Shown here: piece by piece, positions 23,188 through 27,188 of the stretch | Position numbering within the stretch: position 1 is the first letter of the stretch | Layout: each line of letters opens with the position of its first letter | Assembly: GCA_045126815.1 (NCBI GenBank) | Contig: JBGVPD010000049.1 | Location: forward strand, 1-27,188 | Source of the DNA: RGIG1995 sp045126815 | GTDB taxonomy: Bacteria; Bacillota; Clostridia; Oscillospirales; CAG-272 | DNA length: 27,188 bases | Reading direction: 5' to 3' | Position numbers and translations under genes: made by a program | Notes under the pieces: generated by a model | The model's database searches: none | The model's input: only the letters and a program-made list of their open reading frames with translations | Told to the model about the DNA's origin: nothing

Positions 23188-24573
23188 ATGAAAATAGTAG
23201 TTTGTGTAAGACAGGGCAGAAACGGAGAAATAAGTCCTTTTGAGGCAAGTGCTTATGAAAGTGCTCTAAGGATACCCGATGCTGAGGTAACACTTCTTTC
23301 TATGGGTGTTATGTCAAGCAGGGATTATCTTAAGTCGTTAACTCGATTGGGGGCAAATGGAGCAATACTTCTTTCCGATGCAAAATTTGCGGGGGCAGAT
23401 ACGTTAGCAACAGCCTACGCATTGTCGTATGCTCTGAAAAAATTAAATCCCGACTACGTTTTCTGCGGAAGGCAGACGATGGAAGGGGATACTGGACAAA
23501 CAGGGCCTATGCTTTCTGATATGTTGGGATACGAATTATTGACCGAGGTTATGTCAATTGAGAGTATATCTGACAGTATTGTGTGTAACACAAGGCGAGA
23601 AGGGCATTTGACAGCTAAGTCTCCTGCTTTGGTAACCTTTGAAAGAATATGTGATCTGCGTTTACCAAGTTTGTTTTCAAAAATGGGTGAAGTTGAAGTT
23701 TGGTCGGCACAGGATATTGGTGTTGATATTGATAAATGCGGACTTAAAGGCTCTCCGACAAGAGTTATAGAAACTTTTGAAAACCAGTCGGGCAAGAGAA
23801 AATGCACCTTTTTGGAAAAGACGGAATTGTATCCTACCATTGAAAAGATTCTTTCACAGAAAAGGGAGATAAAGAATAATACAAATCAGTCTTCCGAAAA
23901 GCTGAAAAAGGTTTGGATAGTTGGCGAAAAGCCTATCGAATTTGCAAAGAGTGTATCCGATGATATAACAGTAATACCTTTGACAAACGAAGAAGAAATT
24001 GCAGAAAGAATCAAGAATAAGCAACCGTCCGTTGTTTTGTGGGCGACAGATTCTAAAAGCAAGAGAATAGCGGGTAGGGTGGCATCAAAATTAAAACTCG
24101 GTCTTTGCGCCGATTGCACGAGCGTTGAAACCGACGGAAAAGATTTGTTTATGTACCGACCTGCATTATCGGGTAAGGTTATTGCAAAGATAAAGAGCTT
24201 GACAAGTCCTGCTATGGCTACCGTAAGAACGGAAGAAGATACAAAAGAAAGAGTTGTTGTATCTTTTGGTTACGGTGCGGTAAAAGCTATTGATAAAGTA
24301 AAATCCTTTGCTGAAAAAATCGGAGGAGACATCGGTTCGTCAAGAAAGGTCGTAGACCAGGGACTGATAACTTACGATACCCAAATAGGTTTAACGGGTA
24401 AAGTGATCGCCCCCGAACTCTATATAGCGATAGGTATATCGGGAGCTGTTCAGCATCTTGCAGGTATGCAAAATTCAGGGGTGGTTATTGCAATTAACCC
24501 CGACAAAAAGGCTGATATATTTGAATATGCAGATTACGGTTTCGTAATGAATGCAGAAGAAATTGAAATATGA
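23188..24573 (+). CDS. Single-chain electron transfer flavoprotein (EtfB-EtfA fusion)
   Basis: The 461-residue protein joins both ETF subunits. Residues 1 to about 210 are EtfB-like (MKIVVCVRQ at the start; GRQTMEGDTGQTGPM from residue 94). After a charged linker, residues from about 242 are EtfA-like (VWIVGEKP, GLCADCTS, YRPALSGKV). The end is the FAD domain, with SSRKVVDQG, TQIGLTGKVIAPELYIAIG and SGAVQHLAGM. The EtfA N-terminal domain is shortened by about 50 residues compared with stand-alone subunits. The GRQ...GDT motif resembles bifurcating or FAD-binding EtfB more than canonical AMP-binding EtfB. It is an electron carrier in the cytoplasm, and the likely partner is the FAD dehydrogenase at 16477 with its Fe-S protein. 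It begins seven bases after the FGGY kinase with a weak ribosome site, so coupled translation is likely. Codon use is ordinary, with many ATA. Confidence 0.88.
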   Translation: MKIVVCVRQGRNGEISPFEASAYESALRIPDAEVTLLSMGVMSSRDYLKSLTRLGANGAILLSDAKFAGADTLATAYALSYALKKLNPDYVFCGRQTMEGDTGQTGPMLSDMLGYELLTEVMSIESISDSIVCNTRREGHLTAKSPALVTFERICDLRLPSLFSKMGEVEVWSAQDIGVDIDKCGLKGSPTRVIETFENQSGKRKCTFLEKTELYPTIEKILSQKREIKNNTNQSSEKLKKVWIVGEKPIEFAKSVSDDITVIPLTNEEEIAERIKNKQPSVVLWATDSKSKRIAGRVASKLKLGLCADCTSVETDGKDLFMYRPALSGKVIAKIKSLTSPAMATVRTEEDTKERVVVSFGYGAVKAIDKVKSFAEKIGGDIGSSRKVVDQGLITYDTQIGLTGKVIAPELYIAIGISGAVQHLAGMQNSGVVIAINPDKKADIFEYADYGFVMNAEEIEI

Positions 24574-24603
24574 GTAAATTTGATACAAAGAGAGGTATTG
24601 TTT

Positions 24604-26985
24604 ATGCGCAAAGTTATATCATTAAATAAGGGATGGATGTTCCACAAGGGGGATATTGAAGTAAATTATCCTGTAAATGATGATAAAGGACCGGTTTACT
24701 CACAGTGCAAGACGATTAGAAAACAGACCGGACCTGCAGCTCACGGTTACTATGATGCATATAACCCCTATTACCGCTTTAAAGATATTGATTTGAGATC
24801 GGGGAACTGGAAGTACGTTAATGTCCCTCATGATTATATAATCGGTCAGACTCCCACAGAGGAAGGTAACTGTGCAACAGGGTATTTTATTTACGATAAT
24901 GCATGGTACAGAAAGCATTTTGAAGCTGATCAGGAATGGCAGGGAAAGAGGGTTATTCTCCGTTTTGGCGGTATTGCGGGTGATACAACTATTTATCTTA
25001 ACGGCTGTTTGATGAAGCATAACTATTCTGCTTTCAATGAATTTGATGTAGATATTACCGATAATATATATTTCCACAAGGAAAACGTGCTTGCTATTTA
25101 CGTATACGGCAAGAGGTTTGAAGGTTGGTGGTATCAAGGTGCAGGTATTTACAGAAATGTAGACTTGGTTGTTACCGAACCTGTAGCTATTGATCGTTAC
25201 GGAGTATATGCTCCCACTACAAAGGTGAATGATAAGCTCTGGAGGGTTGATTTTGAATCAACGGTTGTTAACGATTTTGACGAAGATAAATATATTGCTG
25301 TTGAAAGTGATATTGTTGATGCCGACGGAACAGTAGTTGCAACAGCTAAGGCTGAAGGAAAAGCAGAATTAAGAGACAAAACTACCCTTAAATATTTTAC
25401 TGAGGTAAACAACCCTAAAATTTGGGATACAGAAACACCAAATCTTTACAGGGTTGTAACACGTGTATACGTTGACGGTGTTATTTCTGACGAAGATTAT
25501 ACGAGAATAGGTTTTCGTACTATTGCCATTGATGCAGACAAAGGATTTATACTTAACGGCAGAAAAGTGCTCATAAAGGGCGTTTGTATGCACCAGGACT
25601 TTGGCTTGACAGGCCTTGTTCTTCCTGACAACGTTGCGAAATATAAGCTTGACCTCATTAAGCAGATGGGCGCTAACGGTGTAAGACTTTGCCACTATAT
25701 GCACTGCGAAAGAACGATGGATCTTCTCGACGAAATGGGTATGATTGTGTTTGATGAAACAAGATGGTTTGAGTCAACAGAAGAAAGCCTTGAACAGCTT
25801 CGTGTGCTTGTTATGCGTGACAGAAACAGACCGAGCGTTGTATTTTGGTCAACGGGTAACGAAGAGTATTATCAGAAGACCGCTGAGGGACCCCGTATTC
25901 ACAACAGAATGGCTGCATTGATTCGTAAGCTTGATAATACAAGGTTTATTACAAGTGCTCAGTCAAACGACCCCCAGCTTTCAACCATATTCCCTTATTG
26001 TGATGTGATTTCGATTAACTACAACCATCGTTTTTATGATGAGGTTCACGAAATGTATCCCGATAAGCCCGTTTTATCATCTGAAAACTGTGCTACGGGT
26101 ACAACAAGAGACTGGCTTATCGAATCAAATAACTATGGTAGAATAAGAGATAAAGACAGAGATACAAACCATTGGTTCTTGGGACGTGAAAAGAACTGGA
26201 AGTTCTTTACCGAAAGATCTTACATTATGGGTGGATATCAGTGGGATAGTATCGAGCATAGAGGAGAAGCTGTATGGCCTCAGCTTTGCTCAAAGTCGGG
26301 CGCTATCGACCTATTCTTGCAAAAGAAGGGCGCTTTCTACCAAAACGTTTCGCACTGGACCGACGAGCCTATGGCTCACATTGTTCCTCACTGGAACTTA
26401 AAGGGGCTTGAGGGAGAAGAAGTGGTTGTAACGGTTTATACAAACTGTGAAGAACTTGAGCTTTACTTGAACGGTGTTTCCCTTGGTAAACAAGAAATTG
26501 AAAAATACGGTCACGGTGAGTGGAACGTAGCGTACGAGCCCGGTGAAATCAAGGTTGTAGGCAGAAAAGGCGGAAAAGATGTTGTTGAGCACGTAAGAAA
26601 GACAACAAAGAAACCCTACAGACTTGTATTGCGTCAGGATCTTGAATTTAAGGCTGACGGCAGTGAAGTTGGCTTGTTTACTTGCGAATGTGTCGATGAA
26701 GACGGACTTGTTGTTCCGAATGCATCGCCCTTCGTTAAGTTCTCTGTAAACGAAGAGTTTGAAATTGTCGGAACGGGTTCCGATAACTGTGATCACAATA
26801 AAGTGACACTTCCCGAAAGAAAGATGTATGAGGGCAAGATTACTATTGGTGTACGTTCAAAGGGCGAGGTGGTTGCTTCAAGCTCGAACTCGGCACCTGT
26901 AACGGCATTGCCGACACCAAAAGAAATGAAGCTCTATGCAATGAACGATGAGCTCGGCATGGCGTTGATCAAAGTGGAATTTTAA
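24604..26985 (+). CDS. Glycoside hydrolase family 2 protein (beta-galactosidase-like)
   Basis: This is a GH2 retaining exo-glycosidase of 793 residues, without signal peptide and therefore cytoplasmic. Domain order is the usual one: N-terminal sugar-binding domain (LNKGWMFHKGD, VNVPHDY, GGIAGDTTIYLNG), immunoglobulin-like domain (about residues 200-310), then the TIM barrel (GFILNGRKVLIKGVCMHQDFG onward). The acid/base is E420 in STGNEEYY and the nucleophile E494 in VLSSENC. Two C-terminal beta-domains follow, as in many bacterial GH2 beta-galactosidases. A tryptophan- and tyrosine-rich insert precedes the first domain's VPHDY. GAGAGG at 24590-24595 sets the ATG at 24604, though the frame is open from 24580. 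It is the last gene of the operon and presumably releases the sugar that the upstream enzymes use. Beta-galactosidase, glucuronidase or other GH2 activity cannot be separated here; I did not find the NxK motif of beta-glucuronidases. Confidence 0.9.
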   Translation: MRKVISLNKGWMFHKGDIEVNYPVNDDKGPVYSQCKTIRKQTGPAAHGYYDAYNPYYRFKDIDLRSGNWKYVNVPHDYIIGQTPTEEGNCATGYFIYDNAWYRKHFEADQEWQGKRVILRFGGIAGDTTIYLNGCLMKHNYSAFNEFDVDITDNIYFHKENVLAIYVYGKRFEGWWYQGAGIYRNVDLVVTEPVAIDRYGVYAPTTKVNDKLWRVDFESTVVNDFDEDKYIAVESDIVDADGTVVATAKAEGKAELRDKTTLKYFTEVNNPKIWDTETPNLYRVVTRVYVDGVISDEDYTRIGFRTIAIDADKGFILNGRKVLIKGVCMHQDFGLTGLVLPDNVAKYKLDLIKQMGANGVRLCHYMHCERTMDLLDEMGMIVFDETRWFESTEESLEQLRVLVMRDRNRPSVVFWSTGNEEYYQKTAEGPRIHNRMAALIRKLDNTRFITSAQSNDPQLSTIFPYCDVISINYNHRFYDEVHEMYPDKPVLSSENCATGTTRDWLIESNNYGRIRDKDRDTNHWFLGREKNWKFFTERSYIMGGYQWDSIEHRGEAVWPQLCSKSGAIDLFLQKKGAFYQNVSHWTDEPMAHIVPHWNLKGLEGEEVVVTVYTNCEELELYLNGVSLGKQEIEKYGHGEWNVAYEPGEIKVVGRKGGKDVVEHVRKTTKKPYRLVLRQDLEFKADGSEVGLFTCECVDEDGLVVPNASPFVKFSVNEEFEIVGTGSDNCDHNKVTLPERKMYEGKITIGVRSKGEVVASSSNSAPVTALPTPKEMKLYAMNDELGMALIKVEF

Positions 26986-27010
26986 AAATAACGAGCAAAA
27001 CAACAAACAA

Positions 27011-27041
27011 AAAACGGATTCATTTTTGAATCCGTTTTTTT
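27011..27041 (+). terminator. Rho-independent terminator of the nine-gene operon
   Basis: AAAACGGATTCA (27011-27022) and TGAATCCGTTTT (27027-27038) form a perfect 12-bp stem with a TTTT loop, followed by more T. It begins 25 bases after the GH2 stop codon and is the only clear terminator after 14027, supporting one transcript from about 15005. Confidence 0.95.
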
Positions 27042-27140
27042 GTATCGCGAAAACCACGCTAAAAGTCTGTGTGGTTCAGTAAAGGCTAAGCCGATGAATA
27101 GGAAGCAAATGAAGAGATAGAGCAGAATGATTGTGATAAA

Positions 27141-27185
27141 GGCTCCCTGCGGAGGGAGCTGTCAGCGAAGCTGACTGAAGGAGAG
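27141..27185. repeat. Double-hairpin REP-like repeat, family C copy 4
   Basis: GCTCCCT (27142-27148) pairs with AGGGAGC (27153-27159). GTCAGC (27161-27166) pairs with GCTGAC (27170-27175). A GAAGGAGAG tail follows. The two-hairpin plan and purine tail match the copies at 7439 and 7524, but the arms differ in sequence. It lies about 100 bases after the operon terminator; I see nothing else between 27042 and 27140. Confidence 0.8.
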
Positions 27186-27188
27186 TGC

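Noticed and set aside
23454..23840. Antisense frame opposite the ETF fusion
   Set aside because: The sense frame has clear ETF motifs throughout; the antisense product resembles nothing and has no ribosome site.
23188..24573. ETF fusion as an assembly artefact
   Set aside because: The frame is continuous through a plausible charged linker with no stop or internal ribosome site between the parts, although a raw-read check would settle it.

Overview
The window looks like the chromosome of an uncultured anaerobic Clostridia (Bacillota), probably a gut member of the Oscillospirales/Ruminococcaceae type. This is inferred from the moderately AT-rich composition, strong AGGAGG-type ribosome sites, oxygen-sensitive ferredoxin and Fe-S enzymes, RpiR and AraC regulators beside glycosidases, and short GC-rich double-hairpin repeats of a kind common in that group. 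No rRNA, tRNA, CRISPR array, transposase or phage gene was seen.

Layout. (1) 1-1406: 3' part of a sodium:solute symporter, cut by the window edge. (2) 1566-6852: five-gene operon iorA-iorB-paaK-like-ACT protein-aminotransferase, which interconverts aromatic amino acids, arylpyruvates, arylacetyl-CoA and arylacetates; it has its own promoter and terminator. (3) 6908-7680: gene-free mosaic of several palindromic repeat families. (4) 7726-10624, minus strand: two overlapping genes for N-terminally membrane-anchored proteins, one with a phosphodiester glycosidase (NAGPA-type) domain and one unrecognised. (5) 10760-13975: AraC-type regulator divergent from a GH3 glycosidase whose domains are in permuted order; their predicted promoters overlap on opposite strands. 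(6) 14041-14880: RpiR-type regulator, divergent from (7) 15035-26985: a nine-gene catabolic operon: FucI/AraA-like isomerase, FAD-linked (GlcD/AGPS-like) dehydrogenase, two-cluster Fe-S protein, class II aldolase, PfkB kinase, IolB-like isomerase, FGGY kinase, a single-chain EtfB-EtfA fusion, and a GH2 glycosidase, closed by a strong terminator. A repeat copy sits at the right edge.

The most interesting part is region 7. It joins sugar isomerases, two kinases and an aldolase to a redox module (FAD dehydrogenase, Fe-S protein, fused ETF). That module recalls the electron-confurcating lactate dehydrogenase/EtfAB complex, but here it lies inside a glycoside-degradation operon. IolB-, IolC- and IolJ-like proteins also resemble the lower half of inositol catabolism, while IolG, IolE and IolD are absent from the window. 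My working model, which is inference, is that a glycoside is taken up, hydrolysed in the cytoplasm by GH2, isomerised, phosphorylated and split by aldolase, and that a hydroxy-acid or sugar-acid intermediate is oxidised by the flavoprotein with electrons leaving through the fused ETF. The substrate cannot be read from the sequence.
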